Below the pieces are notes generated by a model. The model saw only the letters and a list, made by a program, of their open reading frames with translations, was not told where the DNA came from and did no database searches. A program made the translations under genes and the position numbers. Positions 50,701 through 60,141 of a stretch of 64,000 bases of DNA are shown piece after piece. Position 1 is the stretch's first letter. Every line of letters starts with the position of its first letter. The stretch covers positions 62,001 through 126,000 of the forward strand of contig NZ_FMVM01000010.1 of assembly GCF_900102085.1 (NCBI RefSeq), read 5' to 3'. Source of the stretch: Paenibacillus polysaccharolyticus (lineage in GTDB: Bacteria > Bacillota > Bacilli > Paenibacillales > Paenibacillaceae).

Positions 50701-52941
50701 AATAACGGTAAGGATAATTCTCAGGCCGGAATTACCGGCATTGTATATATGGATGCCTACAAGCTGGACGGAACCCGTCTCTGGCGGATCAATATGGGGC
50801 CGAATATTCGGGCAGGGGCACATTACTCACCGTTTCTGGTCTATGATTTTGATGGAGATGGCCGGGCTGAACTGATGATGAAGACCGCAGACGGAACCGT
50901 TGACGGACAAGGGAAAGTCATCGGGGATGCGAATGCAGATCATCGTAACAGCTCCGGTTATGTACTTCTGGGTGATGAGTTTCTAACCGTATTTGATGGA
51001 GAGACCGGGGCGGCACTGGATACAGTGAAGTATGATCCGCCACGCGGAGACGTTGCTGCATGGGGGGATGGATACGGTAACCGTGTAGACCGCTTCCTTG
51101 CGGCTGTTGCCTATCTGGACGGAGAGCATCCGAGTGCGATGTTTAGCCGTGGGTATTACACGCGTACAGTACTTGCTTCTTACAATTTTCAGGATGGTAA
51201 GCTCAGTCAGGTATGGCGTTTTGACTCGAACGATGAGGGTTACGGTTCCTATGCAGGTCAGGGGAATCACAACCTATCCGTAGGTGATGTGGACGGTGAT
51301 GGCAAAGATGAGATTACATTCGGAGCAATGGCAATTGATGACGACGGTAAGCCACTTTACAACACAAGACTGGGACATGGAGATGCGATGCATCTGAGTG
51401 ACCTTGATCCAACCCGTCCGGGGATGGAGGTATTCGGGGTACATGAGGACCGAAGCTCGAAATATGGCATGGAGATGAGAGATGCAGCCACAGGTGAAGT
51501 GCTTTGGGGAGTGTTTACGGGGATGGACACGGGGCGCGGTATGGCAGCTGATATCGATCCAAACTATCCGGGAGCTGAGGTATGGGCGGCTACGATTACC
51601 AATGAACAGCATATTCCGATTACCGGGCTGTATAGTGCCAAGGGAGAATTGATCACAACGAAGATTCCTTCCTCCACAAACTTTGGAATTTGGTGGGACG
51701 GCGATCTGTTGCGTGAACTGCAGGATGGTATTCGAATCGACAAGTGGGACTACGAGAATCAGACTACGGTTAACCTGCTGACAGCAACAGGAGCTGCTTC
51801 CAACAATGGAACCAAAGCCAATCCAAGCTTACAAGCCGATTTATTTGGCGACTGGCGTGAGGAAGTGATTTGGCGCAGTCAAGACAGCTCCGAGCTACGG
51901 ATCTATACCACAACCGATGAGACCGATGTTCGTCTTCGTACGTTGATGCATGATCCAGTCTATCGTCTTGGCGTAGCATGGCAAAATGTTGCTTATAACC
52001 AGCCTCCACACACAAGCTTTTATCTCGGTGCAGGCATGGAACAGCCGAAGGCTCCGAATATTCGCTATGTGGGTGGCCCGCAAGAGCCGGAAGACACCAC
52101 ACCTCCAGTCATTACAGGCATGCCAGCGGAGCAGATGAGCGAGGATGATGTGCTTCAAGTGAAGGTGAAGGCTGAAGACCCTGAATCGGGTATTACACGT
52201 CTGGAGCTGACTTGGGATGGAGAGACTGTGCAGTCAGGGGATGAGATTGTGCTGGCTGGGCTTGTCGGCAAGCATATCTTTACAGCTCGTGCGGAGAATG
52301 GTGCGGGACTGATCGCCGAGGTGAGCGTTGAAATAACGGTAGTGGCCGGGGATCAGGCTACTGGTGCTCCCGGAGTGCCTGTTCTGTCAGACAATAACGG
52401 TCACGGAAACGGGCTTAGTGATGGAACCTACACGGTGACGATGAACATGTGGTGGGGGAACAATGGTACGGAGTATAAGCTGTATGAGAACGGAGAACTG
52501 CTAGATCGTCAGAAGTTATCTGCATCTACCCCTGCAGCGCAGAAGGCATCCACTTCCATTCAAGGTCGGGCCAATGGTACCTATATATATACGTGTGAGC
52601 TAACGAACGCTAAAGGTAAAACGGAATGTCAACCGCTCACGATAACCGTTCGCAATGCTGAACCATCTCAGCCAGAGCTATCCCACGACAATTGGGATGG
52701 AGATGGCAACTATACAATCACAATGAATATGTGGTGGGGCACGAATGCCACATCATACCGATTGTATGAGAATGGTACGGAGATTGACAGCCAGCCGTTG
52801 ACGGCATCTTCTCCTCATGGGCAGACAGCCAAGGTTGAGATCAAAGATCGTGCCGTCGGTGATTATGAATATGTAGTGGAATGGGTCAATGATCATGGGA
52901 AGACAACAAGTGAAACAATACAAGTGAAAGTTACGAACTAA
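47737..52941 (+). CDS. Secreted multidomain rhamnogalacturonan acetylesterase (CE12) - rhamnogalacturonan lyase (PL11)
   Basis: 1734 residues. Signal peptide (about 1-37, cleavage after AVSAAA). Order: beta-sandwich module (about 46-188, YRYDFGSG), CE12 SGNH esterase (about 197-415; Ser in LAGDSTMQTY, FGHND, catalytic DNTH at about 387-390), FN3 (428-515), a second YRYDFG sandwich module (518-665), two FN3 (666-850), PL11 lyase propeller (about 856-1450; GDVDGDGEYEIVLMWSPNN and DFDGDGRAELMMKTADG calcium sites), an Ig-like module (1455-1540) and two C-terminal repeats with MNMWWG. It removes acetyl groups and cleaves rhamnogalacturonan I outside the cell. Its products fit the importer and GH105 enzyme at 8.5-15.5 kb. 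Confidence 0.92.
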   Translation: MIAKRTRQLGLIVLIFIFTISSLGWGAFYGKTAVSAAAPDSAVDTGETTVYRYDFGSGVVAEGYTGVGADAVYTSERGYGFADASKVTVQDRGTSDPIKSDFATFATGGQFNVDLPNGDYTVSLVAGDAAGATEIAIDVESMNKVQLNSKAAGEYLEMNFDIALVDGQMNLVFSGTAANLNALVITKQAERDAGSKPVLYLAGDSTMQTYNPYWEPQAGWGQMFPSFFNDTVEIKNHSIGGRSSKSFIFQGRLDEILRVIRPGDYLFVQFGHNDATISVPDRYASPADYKIYLKTYIDGVRQRGATPILVTPMGRRDFNASTGKFNVSFPEYVQAAKEVASENNVLLIDLSKLSIEYYDSIGPEATLSVFLHVAPGIYQAFPNGVADNTHFQEYGAIQIARMVAGAVRELDIPLADAVKDAEVPAEVPVKPNGLKTGSISNAGAVLKWTADDAADIYKIYRKLSSEPASAYTLAGTATVPTMNLSGLTEGETYTVRVTAVNGRGESEPSDEVSFTTKSAAYRYDFGPVGSPVAEGYNEVTRNTLYTQERGYGLTSSANMADRDRGNATDALRRDFVIYFGGSYEFKVDLPNGSYSVKAYIGDWIGSARTNINIEGKDYGTVSSGAQNIAEKVINDVQVQDGQMNLVFSGQTAHLNGLEITPTFMSPSGLQLDELDLNSDPIRAVLSWEAAAGDVQYKVYRQSAGATKPEMLATVDEPAYTDNQIELGMDYVYTVTAVDQTGTESLASNALNVSTIDPSVTKAEAPTGLALQEIRKNDVSFTWHEAAGARFYQIYRSKSQNGPYEMIDRTKETLYKDSTILSTVPYYYKVASVNAGGVSELSSVLETPVATTLNRAMEYLDRAPVAVKTGQGNYIGWRMLGLDTDSIAFNLYRDGVKLNAEPLTGSTNYTDAEGTDSSKYRVTTVENGIEKPATKEFGVWQEQYLSVPLQKPADAYTKDGQPYSYYAGDASVGDVDGDGEYEIVLMWSPNNGKDNSQAGITGIVYMDAYKLDGTRLWRINMGPNIRAGAHYSPFLVYDFDGDGRAELMMKTADGTVDGQGKVIGDANADHRNSSGYVLLGDEFLTVFDGETGAALDTVKYDPPRGDVAAWGDGYGNRVDRFLAAVAYLDGEHPSAMFSRGYYTRTVLASYNFQDGKLSQVWRFDSNDEGYGSYAGQGNHNLSVGDVDGDGKDEITFGAMAIDDDGKPLYNTRLGHGDAMHLSDLDPTRPGMEVFGVHEDRSSKYGMEMRDAATGEVLWGVFTGMDTGRGMAADIDPNYPGAEVWAATITNEQHIPITGLYSAKGELITTKIPSSTNFGIWWDGDLLRELQDGIRIDKWDYENQTTVNLLTATGAASNNGTKANPSLQADLFGDWREEVIWRSQDSSELRIYTTTDETDVRLRTLMHDPVYRLGVAWQNVAYNQPPHTSFYLGAGMEQPKAPNIRYVGGPQEPEDTTPPVITGMPAEQMSEDDVLQVKVKAEDPESGITRLELTWDGETVQSGDEIVLAGLVGKHIFTARAENGAGLIAEVSVEITVVAGDQATGAPGVPVLSDNNGHGNGLSDGTYTVTMNMWWGNNGTEYKLYENGELLDRQKLSASTPAAQKASTSIQGRANGTYIYTCELTNAKGKTECQPLTITVRNAEPSQPELSHDNWDGDGNYTITMNMWWGTNATSYRLYENGTEIDSQPLTASSPHGQTAKVEIKDRAVGDYEYVVEWVNDHGKTTSETIQVKVTN

Positions 52942-53365
52942 TATTCCAAATTAAATAACGGATATCCAATGTATAAATATACGTCAGCATAACAGACAGG
53001 ACAGCTTCATCCGACATGAATAAGAGATAACCGAGAGCATCTCTCCATTCTCAGAAGGACACCAACCATGGGGTTCGAGATTGGAGGGGTGCATTTTGGT
53101 TTATTTTTATAAAATACACAATTATGACACAAAGCCTTTTCGGGCTTGAAGAGTATAAACAAAGGCTGCGTATAGAGTGGGAAGAATGTGACAACATGGC
53201 GTTACATCTGGTATTTTTCACCAATCTCTATTAGAATGAAATTAGCCCTTTCAAATTTTGGAGAAGCATACAAAACATCCATGTCTCCTATGCCATATGT
53301 TAATCCAACTATAGATTGACAGGAAACACTACAATGGAACACAAATGAAGGAGGTATCAGGGGCC
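52942..53365. other. Intergenic region without a recognisable gene
   Basis: Contains a short hairpin AAGCC-TTTTC-GGGCTT (about 53136-53152) without a T-run, and otherwise A/T-rich sequence. No clear terminator for the lyase gene and no convincing promoter for the following Spo0E gene were found. Confidence 0.5.
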
Positions 53366-53542
53366 ATGGTTATGAGTTTGGATTTGAAAAACAAAATAGA
53401 AAAAGCCAGGCATAACCTTCATAAACTGGTGGAGCATAATAAGGGAAGGCTTGGACATCCTGAAGTCATTCGGCAGTCGATGGCACTAGATGAATTGATT
53501 AATGAGTATAATCGAGTATCCCGGAATCAGACACGCACGTGA
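53366..53542 (+). CDS. Spo0E-family aspartyl-phosphate phosphatase, second copy
   Basis: 58 residues from ATG 53366 (AAGGAGG 11 nt upstream; ATG 53372 is possible). Helix DLKNKIEKARHNLHKLVEHN followed by the motif S-M-A-L-D in HPEVIRQSMALDELINEY. A paralogue of the protein at 17148-17327; both keep the central Asp needed for activity on phospho-Spo0A. It stands alone. Confidence 0.85.
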   Translation: MVMSLDLKNKIEKARHNLHKLVEHNKGRLGHPEVIRQSMALDELINEYNRVSRNQTRT

Positions 53543-53644
53543 AAGTGAACAGAACGGGAATGCAACTATATATTGCAACAATGTATCATGATATGAATTT
53601 GTATGGTTTGGGCGAACAGAGTAACACATCAACCCCAATCAAGG

Positions 53645-53724
53645 AAGGGCATGAAGATCACCGTCAGGGCTAACCTCACATTACCGTGAGGGAGCTTTGG
53701 AGGTGGATCGTTCATGCCCTTTTT
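53645..53724. terminator. Long bidirectional hairpin
   Basis: AAGGGCATGAA pairs with TTCATGCCCTT around an inner CCTCA-CATTACCG-TGAGG hairpin, flanked by A-rich and T-rich tails. It lies between the convergent Spo0E and glnL-like genes. Confidence 0.75.
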
Positions 53725-53727
53725 GGT

Positions 53728-54666
53728 TTAATGAAGCATGCGCTTGGCTTCCAGGTACAACACCTGCACGAATTTTTTCGTATTAATGCGGGTTTGGGAC
53801 AGCGAGGGCTCCACGTTGTTTTGCAGTTCGAGCATTTTTTTGCGAATCTCTGTAAAATCAAAAAATTTAGAGGCGTAGTTCTCGAATTTTGGATGGGTAT
53901 AGTCTGTCAATCCAAGAGACACTACATGACTTAGTGTCTGAAAAATGGCTCTGCGCACCCGCTGTTCCGATGCTTTCACCTCTTTGGTAATGTCTGCAGC
54001 CGATGCAGTCTCTCCTAGTTTACGCTGAGCTACTTGCTGGAAGATGTCTTTGAGCGAAGGGAAGGTGTAAGGTGATAGCTTATGTTCCTCCGTCTCTAGT
54101 TGTTCGAGATATTCCAGCATGTCCAGTAGATCTCGGCTGCCAGCCTCCCCGATCATGCCCATCTCGGACAACAGAAAATGACCTGTGGTAGTAATGGTTT
54201 TGTCCGGAGCCTGCACCTGCTTGCGCTCACCTGTCTGTAGACCCGTCAGTCCTTGCAGTGTACGCTGAATATCCGCTATAGACTGCTGCATCCGCAATCT
54301 CTCTTCCACAAGGCGAAGCACGGATAGAATCTCCAGCCGGTTAATCGGTTTCGTAATATAATACTCAATGCCTAAGGAGTAGGCTTCTCCAATCATATTT
54401 TTGGACTCAATCTGGGAGATCATCACGATCTTGCCTTTGAACTTTCCTTCAAGTGCACGTACGGTCTGTATCCCGTCTTGATGCGGCATCAGCAGATCGA
54501 TCAGCAGGACATCCACCTTATGTAGTTCCAGCAATTCGGCATGAATATGGGCTCCATCCTCGGCTTCCCCGGCAATGTCACCCAATCCTTCATCTTCAAT
54601 AATGTCCATTAGCATGGAACGCACGCTTGGATCATCATCCACGATAAAATAACGCAAATTGTTCAC
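53728..54666 (-). CDS. glnL: GlnL (YcbB)-type response regulator
   Basis: 312 residues from GTG 54666 (GGAAAGGAC upstream). Receiver domain: VDDDPSVR, phospho-acceptor D in LLIDLLMPHQDG, S in VMISQIES, K in YITKPI. The C-terminal about 130 residues (TFPSLKDIFQQVAQRKLGETASAADITKEVKASEQRVRRAIFQTLSHVVSLGL) are the YcbB-type DNA-binding domain. In B. subtilis GlnK-GlnL respond to glutamine and activate glsA-glnT. Here the divergent gene is a GlnT-like symporter, supporting the assignment. A GlnK-like kinase gene is not adjacent. Confidence 0.85.
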   Translation of the reverse strand: MNNLRYFIVDDDPSVRSMLMDIIEDEGLGDIAGEAEDGAHIHAELLELHKVDVLLIDLLMPHQDGIQTVRALEGKFKGKIVMISQIESKNMIGEAYSLGIEYYITKPINRLEILSVLRLVEERLRMQQSIADIQRTLQGLTGLQTGERKQVQAPDKTITTTGHFLLSEMGMIGEAGSRDLLDMLEYLEQLETEEHKLSPYTFPSLKDIFQQVAQRKLGETASAADITKEVKASEQRVRRAIFQTLSHVVSLGLTDYTHPKFENYASKFFDFTEIRKKMLELQNNVEPSLSQTRINTKKFVQVLYLEAKRMLH

Positions 54667-55083
54667 GTCCTTTCCAATTCATCACGGTATTTCCCTAAAA
54701 AAGCTTTATTTAAACGGCCGTTTGTCTCGCCATAAAATCCTGTTTTATTTACATCATGCTTATCTCCGTATCCTGAGACACCTCTCCTATCATACTTCCC
54801 AAACGCAAATCTGCATAGAAGCTCACATGTAAGGTTAGATGACAATGACTGGATGAGAGAGGCACATTTTCAAAAAAAATGTCCAGAAAGCATGTAGGTA
54901 TTTGTCTATTTCGGTAGATGCACTTGTAGTATAAGTAACATGCATCAGTCTGAACCTGTCGTTGTGTAAAATGTTGCAAATGTTCAGTTGTTTCAAGCAC
55001 GGCACTCGGTCAGACACAGGGCTGGGATAAGAAACGAATGTAGTAGTCTTTTTTAATAATACATCATAATAAGGGGCGTATCG
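54667..55083. other. Divergent glnL/glnT regulatory region
   Basis: 417 nt without a gene. It contains near-direct TGTTG/TGTTC repeats around 54960-54990 (GTTGTGTAAAATGTTGCAAATGTTC) that could be a regulator site, but no -10/-35 pair stands out. Nothing else recognised. Confidence 0.4.
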
Positions 55084-56520
55084 ATGGAGCAAACAATACA
55101 AGATGTTGTCGTTCTTTTCAATGATTTTCTCTGGTCTAAACTGTTAATCATTCTGCTGGTCGTCTGCGGAGTCTATTTCACGACAAAAACGAGGTTCATG
55201 CAATTCCGTATGATCGGTGATATGGTCAAGGTACTCAGAGAGCCAAAGAGCAAGGAACCGGGTAAAATCTCCCCATTTCAAGCCTTCTGTATCAGTATGG
55301 CCGCACGTGTGGGTACGGGAAACATTACAGGGATCGCACTAGCTATAGCCCTTGGTGGACCTGGTGCTGTTTTCTGGATGTGGGTTATTGCGATCATCGG
55401 ATCGGCTTCGAGCTTCGTCGAGAGCACACTGGCTCAGATCTACAAAGTTAAAGATAAAGGCGGATTCCGCGGAGGACCGGCCTATTATATGGAACGTGGG
55501 CTTGGAAAACGATGGATGGGGGTTCTTTTTGCTATCCTGATCACCCTTTCGTTCGGCTTGGTCTTTAACGCTGTACAGTCCAACACCATCACAGTAGCAT
55601 TCCAAAACTCCTTTGGAACAGACCGCTTAACGGTTGGCATTATTATGGCAGTTGTTTTTGCAGGTATCATTATGGGCGGGGTTAAACGGATCGCGAAAGC
55701 ATCAGAATATATCGTGGTTGTGCTCGCCGTGTTGTATATTGGGGTGGCTGCATTTATCGTGCTCGCAAACATCACAGAACTTCCAGCAATGATTGCGTTG
55801 ATTGTGAAAAATGCCTTCGGCATCGAACAGGTCGCTGGCGGGACACTGGGTGCTGCGCTGATGAATGGTGTTAAACGTGGACTGTTCTCGAATGAAGCCG
55901 GCATGGGTAGTGCGCCAAATGCTGCGGCAACGGCAGATACCTCTCATCCGGTCAAACAAGGCCTGATCCAAGCGTTTGGCGTTCTGACAGATACACTGGT
56001 TATTTGTACAAGTACGGCTATGATTATTTTATTATCCGGGGTATATCAGGGTTCAGATCTGGGTGGTATTGAGCTGACTCAAGCTGCGCTCAGTGTACAC
56101 ATCGGTTCGTGGGCTTCAGGCTTTCTGGCGGTGATGGTATTCCTGTTTGCCTTCAGTACGTTGATTGGTAATTACTATTACGGCGAAACAAACATTGAAT
56201 TCATAAAGTCTAACAAAGTGTGGCTCTGGGTTTATCGCGTTGCTGTGATTAGCATGGTGGTATTTGGTGCGGTGGCGAAGGTGCAACTGGTGTGGGATTT
56301 AGCTGACCTGTTCATGGGTCTGATGGTTGTCGTGAACTTGATTGCCATCTTTATGTTGTCCAAAGTCACCTTCGAAGCCTTGAAGGATTACAAGCGGCAG
56401 AAAGCAGAGGGACGTGATCCTGTTTTCACTCGTAATCTGATTCATATTCCGGGCGAGATTGAATGCTGGGAGTCGGAAGAGGAAGTAACGGGTGCAGGAA
56501 AGCTGGATGCAACAGGATAA
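55084..56520 (+). CDS. glnT: Sodium:alanine/glutamine symporter (AGCS family)
   Basis: 478 residues, about 11 membrane spans. AGCS signatures: FQAFCISMAARVGTGNITGIALAIALGGPGAVFWMW, GGFRGGPAYYMERGL and RGLFSNEAGMGSAPNAAATA. It imports alanine, glycine or glutamine with sodium. The divergent GlnL-type regulator favours glutamine, hence the name; without that context AlsT would be an equally good label. Confidence 0.85.
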   Translation: MEQTIQDVVVLFNDFLWSKLLIILLVVCGVYFTTKTRFMQFRMIGDMVKVLREPKSKEPGKISPFQAFCISMAARVGTGNITGIALAIALGGPGAVFWMWVIAIIGSASSFVESTLAQIYKVKDKGGFRGGPAYYMERGLGKRWMGVLFAILITLSFGLVFNAVQSNTITVAFQNSFGTDRLTVGIIMAVVFAGIIMGGVKRIAKASEYIVVVLAVLYIGVAAFIVLANITELPAMIALIVKNAFGIEQVAGGTLGAALMNGVKRGLFSNEAGMGSAPNAAATADTSHPVKQGLIQAFGVLTDTLVICTSTAMIILLSGVYQGSDLGGIELTQAALSVHIGSWASGFLAVMVFLFAFSTLIGNYYYGETNIEFIKSNKVWLWVYRVAVISMVVFGAVAKVQLVWDLADLFMGLMVVVNLIAIFMLSKVTFEALKDYKRQKAEGRDPVFTRNLIHIPGEIECWESEEEVTGAGKLDATG

Positions 56521-56603
56521 GATTGTTTATGATTTAGATTGATGTCATCCTTGGCGCGTCCAAAGTGTCAACAAACGAATAAAGCTTGTTATAACGCGCT
56601 ATA

Positions 56604-56647
56604 AAACAGGACTTGGACTACCATGATGGCATTCCAAGTCCTGTTTA
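56604..56647. terminator. Bidirectional terminator
   Basis: AAACAGGACTTGG and CCAAGTCCTGTTT form a perfect 13-bp stem around a 16-nt loop, between the convergent glnT and MCP genes. Confidence 0.85.
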
Positions 56648-56718
56648 TTACATACCTCAATCTATCAGTAAGGTTTTTATGCGGATCGTTCGTGTATGAT
56701 TTGCTCTTATTTCTTATG

Positions 56719-57567
56719 TTACTTTTGGACGGAGTAGCTGATCAATTGTTCGGACAGAGCTTTCATGCGTGCACCTGTATCATTGAGTTTCTCAATGACA
56801 TCAGTGAAGGATGCAACCAGATTTGCCTGTTCTTGCGAGGAAGCAGCGATCTGGGATACTTCAACCTCCATCTGCTGAATCACTTGTTGTACGTCTTTCA
56901 AGCTGGCATCAATATCGGTCGTTGCTTGTTTCGCATCAACAGAGAGTTTACGCACTTCGGAGGCAACGACACCAAATCCGGCACCAGCTTCACCTACACG
57001 GGCAGCTTCGATTGCGGCATTCAGGCCGAGCAAATTGGTTTGTTCCGAAATTTCACGAATGAAGCCAGCAACCTTGTTAATCTGGGACGAGTTCTGCACA
57101 GCAATTCGTGTGTTCTCTAAAATCTGCTCGCTGGTAGCCTGCAGCTCCTCGGCGTGAGCCGCAACGTGCTGCACCATATCCACGAGGTTGGCATTGATTT
57201 CTTGATTCTCTTGAATGATGTCTTCAAGCTGATTCTGATTGGACTGGTCATAGGATACACAGAATACAGCCACAACGTTATTATTATCATCAAAGATGGG
57301 AACGTTCAGTGTATCCAGCTCTACTCCAAACACTTCTTTGGGCAATGTAGAGAGTGTAGCTTCCCGACCGTTTTTCAAAACAGCATAGTTTTGATAGGAA
57401 TCGATAAGTTTCATGCCTTTTTCAAATCCAAGATTGAACTTCTCTGTCATAATCACATCTAATACTTTCTCGTGGTCATACACGGTCAAGCTTGCTGGCT
57501 CCCGCAGGATCAGGCTAATGTAAGGCAAGGATTTTAACAGTGCGTCAACAATGTTTATGTTACTCAT
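56719..57567 (-). CDS. Soluble methyl-accepting chemotaxis protein (YfmS-like)
   Basis: 282 residues from ATG 57567 (TTG 57576 is possible and lies closer to GAGAGG). No membrane span or HAMP. Residues about 1-115 form a small PAS/GAF-like sensor ([39 protein letters not shown]). Residues 116-282 are the helical signalling hairpin with the MCP tip [38 protein letters not shown]. The length and layout match B. subtilis YfmS. The signal is unknown. Confidence 0.88.
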   Translation of the reverse strand: MSNINIVDALLKSLPYISLILREPASLTVYDHEKVLDVIMTEKFNLGFEKGMKLIDSYQNYAVLKNGREATLSTLPKEVFGVELDTLNVPIFDDNNNVVAVFCVSYDQSNQNQLEDIIQENQEINANLVDMVQHVAAHAEELQATSEQILENTRIAVQNSSQINKVAGFIREISEQTNLLGLNAAIEAARVGEAGAGFGVVASEVRKLSVDAKQATTDIDASLKDVQQVIQQMEVEVSQIAASSQEQANLVASFTDVIEKLNDTGARMKALSEQLISYSVQK

Positions 57568-57854
57568 GGAACTCAATCATCCTCTCAATATTTAAATGTA
57601 AAGTGAATTGGAAAATTTGCAGAACCTCTATTGTTCATCGGACAAAAATCGGATATCCTGAATGCTTGATTGCATGAAAATCGAACTATTTTCCAAATGA
57701 TATTCCAACTTTTTCCCATGTGGTGCGTTTTCTTGGATATTAGTTCTAGTTGTAACTGTTTTTATGCCAATTATTCGTTGCTAATTTAATTGAAATATAG
57801 GACATGTGTCCATTTATTTTGCTTATCAGACAGATCACGTTGGAGGTGGGTTGG

Positions 57855-58547
57855 ATGAAGGAAGTGTTGAACTTTGAGCTTATGCGACAACTTGTCCGGG
57901 AGCATGGATTGGATCAGGTGTTGGACGAAACGTTAATTGCCGAGCTGCGTCTGCTTGAGGCGGAGAAGGGCGAGATTATTTGTGAAAAAGGAGAACGTCC
58001 TGAACGTTTATATTTTCTCGTTGAAGGTAAGCTCAAAATCTTCACAACACTGCCGAATGGCAAGTCACTGTTGCTCAGATTCAGTACACCACTCGCCCTT
58101 GTGGGTGACTTGGAGCTTGTGAATGGAAAAGAAGCGAACAATATCGTGCAGTCTGTGAATCGCAGTTTGTTACTCGCCATCAGCTACCGTGTCATTCAGA
58201 ATACGTATGCGGAGAATCCGAAATTCCTCCATTTTATGCTGAGTCAGGTGACACACAAGCTGTACACGTTCTCGAATCTGTCGAGCCTGAACATGCTCTA
58301 TCCTGTTGAAAGCAGATTTGCCAGCTATATGTTATCTACGGCTGATCAGGATACAGCTGCATCAGAGGAGATTCAGACATCCAAATTGACGGAACTTGCT
58401 GATCTGCTGGGTACCAGCTACAGGCATCTCAATCGGGTTATTCAGGACTTGTGCAGACGAGATATTATTCGCAAAGTAGGGCGTAAAATCGTCATTCAGA
58501 ACGTGGAAGAACTACGAGAGATTGCAGGAGGGAATGTATACGAGTGA
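57855..58547 (+). CDS. Crp/Fnr-family transcriptional regulator (YeiL-like)
   Basis: 230 residues from ATG 57855 (GGAGGTGGG upstream). N-terminal cyclic-nucleotide-binding-like beta-roll (ICEKGERPERLYFLVEGKLKIFTTLPNGKSLLLRF, GDLELVNG) and C-terminal HTH (SKLTELADLLGTSYRHLNRVIQDLCRRDIIRKVGRKI). The N-terminal Cys cluster typical of iron-sulfur Fnr is absent. It resembles the YeiL group linked to stationary-phase and nitrogen starvation. It is monocistronic with a strong terminator. Confidence 0.85.
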   Translation: MKEVLNFELMRQLVREHGLDQVLDETLIAELRLLEAEKGEIICEKGERPERLYFLVEGKLKIFTTLPNGKSLLLRFSTPLALVGDLELVNGKEANNIVQSVNRSLLLAISYRVIQNTYAENPKFLHFMLSQVTHKLYTFSNLSSLNMLYPVESRFASYMLSTADQDTAASEEIQTSKLTELADLLGTSYRHLNRVIQDLCRRDIIRKVGRKIVIQNVEELREIAGGNVYE

Positions 58548-58558
58548 ATTGATACTAC

Positions 58559-58592
58559 AAAGAGCACCCTTTAACGAAGAAGGTGCTCTTTT
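58559..58592. terminator. Terminator between Crp/Fnr gene and pepT
   Basis: AAAGAGCACC-CTTTAACGAAGAA-GGTGCTCTTTT, usable from both convergent genes. Confidence 0.9.
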
Positions 58593-58640
58593 GCGTTCTG
58601 TCTATTCTGTATGAATCAACCTTGATCCCGTCTGCTTCGA

Positions 58641-59879
58641 TCAGACATTCCCGTGTTGCTCAAATAATTGTGCAATCTCCACAATAACCTGTGTGGCCTT
58701 GACCATATTATCTACCGATACATATTCGAACTTGCCGTGATAGTTTTCCCCACCTGTGAAGATATTCGGTGTTGGCATGCCCATGTAGGAGAGCTGGGAG
58801 CCGTCTGTTCCTCCCCGAATTGGACGAATAATTGGCTCGATACCCAGCTTTGTCATGGCTTCGTGCGCGATATCAACGATCTGGCGAACCGGCTCAATCT
58901 TTTCGCGCATATTGTAGTACTGATCGTTTATCTCTACCGTAACGCTTTTATCTCCATACTTCGCTTTCAGTTCGCCCGTAATGTTTAACAGGTTGGTTTT
59001 GCGTGCTTCAAACTTCTCCCGATCAAAATCACGAATAATATAGTGCATCTTCGTCAGCTCTACATCACCTTCCATCGCCAGCAGGTGGTAGAAGCCTTCG
59101 TAACCTTCGGTGGATTCAGGTGCTTCCTCTACAGGTAGCTTGCTGTTTAATTCCATCGCAATTTTCAGTGAATTCACCATTTTGCCTTTTGCCGTACCGG
59201 GATGCACATTCGTACCGCGTACCGTAATCTTGGCTGCTGCCGCGTTAAAACTCTCATACTCCAGTTCCCCTAGTGGCCCGCCGTCTACAGTGTAGGCGTA
59301 TTTAGCACCAAAGGCAGCGACATCAAACTTGTGTGGACCGCGGCCGATCTCTTCATCGGGAGTAAAAGCAACCCGAATCTTGCCGTGTTTCACTTCCGGG
59401 TGCTCGATCAGGTATGCCATCGCCGTCATGATCTCGGCAATCCCTGCTTTATTATCTGCACCGAGCAATGTTGTGCCATCGGTGGTAATCAGCGTATGTC
59501 CTTTGTACTCATGGAGTTCAGGGAAGTCCTTAGTGGACAAAATAACGTCCAGCTCCCGGTTCAGCACGTGATCAGAGCCATCATAGTTCTTGACAACCTG
59601 TGGTTTTACATTTTTACCGGTAAAGTCGGTAGCAGTGTCGAGATGGGCGAGGAATCCAATGACAGGCACATCCTTGTCCGTATTGGACGGAAGTGTTGCC
59701 ATGACATAGCCATTCTCATCCATCGTGACTTCTTGTAGTCCGATGGAGGTACATTCTTCGACAAGAAGCTTGCCCAGCGCCAATTGTCCGGGCGTGGATG
59801 GACAGGTGTCACTATTTTCATCGGATTGGGTATCCATCTGTACGTATGTGCTAAGTCTCTGAATCAATATATCTTTCAA
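58641..59879 (-). CDS. pepT: Peptidase T (tripeptide aminopeptidase)
   Basis: 412 residues, the usual length. M20 family metallopeptidase with all zinc ligands visible: H in FLAHLDTA, D in LGADNKAG, E in PDEEIGRGP (with catalytic E beside it), D in [11 protein letters not shown] in [10 protein letters not shown]. It releases the N-terminal residue from tripeptides in the cytosol. Monocistronic. Confidence 0.95.
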   Translation of the reverse strand: MKDILIQRLSTYVQMDTQSDENSDTCPSTPGQLALGKLLVEECTSIGLQEVTMDENGYVMATLPSNTDKDVPVIGFLAHLDTATDFTGKNVKPQVVKNYDGSDHVLNRELDVILSTKDFPELHEYKGHTLITTDGTTLLGADNKAGIAEIMTAMAYLIEHPEVKHGKIRVAFTPDEEIGRGPHKFDVAAFGAKYAYTVDGGPLGELEYESFNAAAAKITVRGTNVHPGTAKGKMVNSLKIAMELNSKLPVEEAPESTEGYEGFYHLLAMEGDVELTKMHYIIRDFDREKFEARKTNLLNITGELKAKYGDKSVTVEINDQYYNMREKIEPVRQIVDIAHEAMTKLGIEPIIRPIRGGTDGSQLSYMGMPTPNIFTGGENYHGKFEYVSVDNMVKATQVIVEIAQLFEQHGNV

Positions 59880-60141
59880 GTGAAATCGCTCCTTTATGGG
59901 TAATATATAGGTTGAATATGATCTGCCAGACTGTACAAGTGTAACGTTATCATTGGATCACATCACATTCAGGATATCAGGCACTCCAGAATGTGTTTGT
60001 GCTTTGCGGGATGGTGACATCTCCTTCAGCCTTTCAAAATGGAATCCTATTGGTAGGATATCCCTTTTGGTGAGTTTGTAACGATATCATACCATGTTTT
60101 GACCTGATTTCGAGAAGGGTATTCTGCTAATGGGATGGAAG

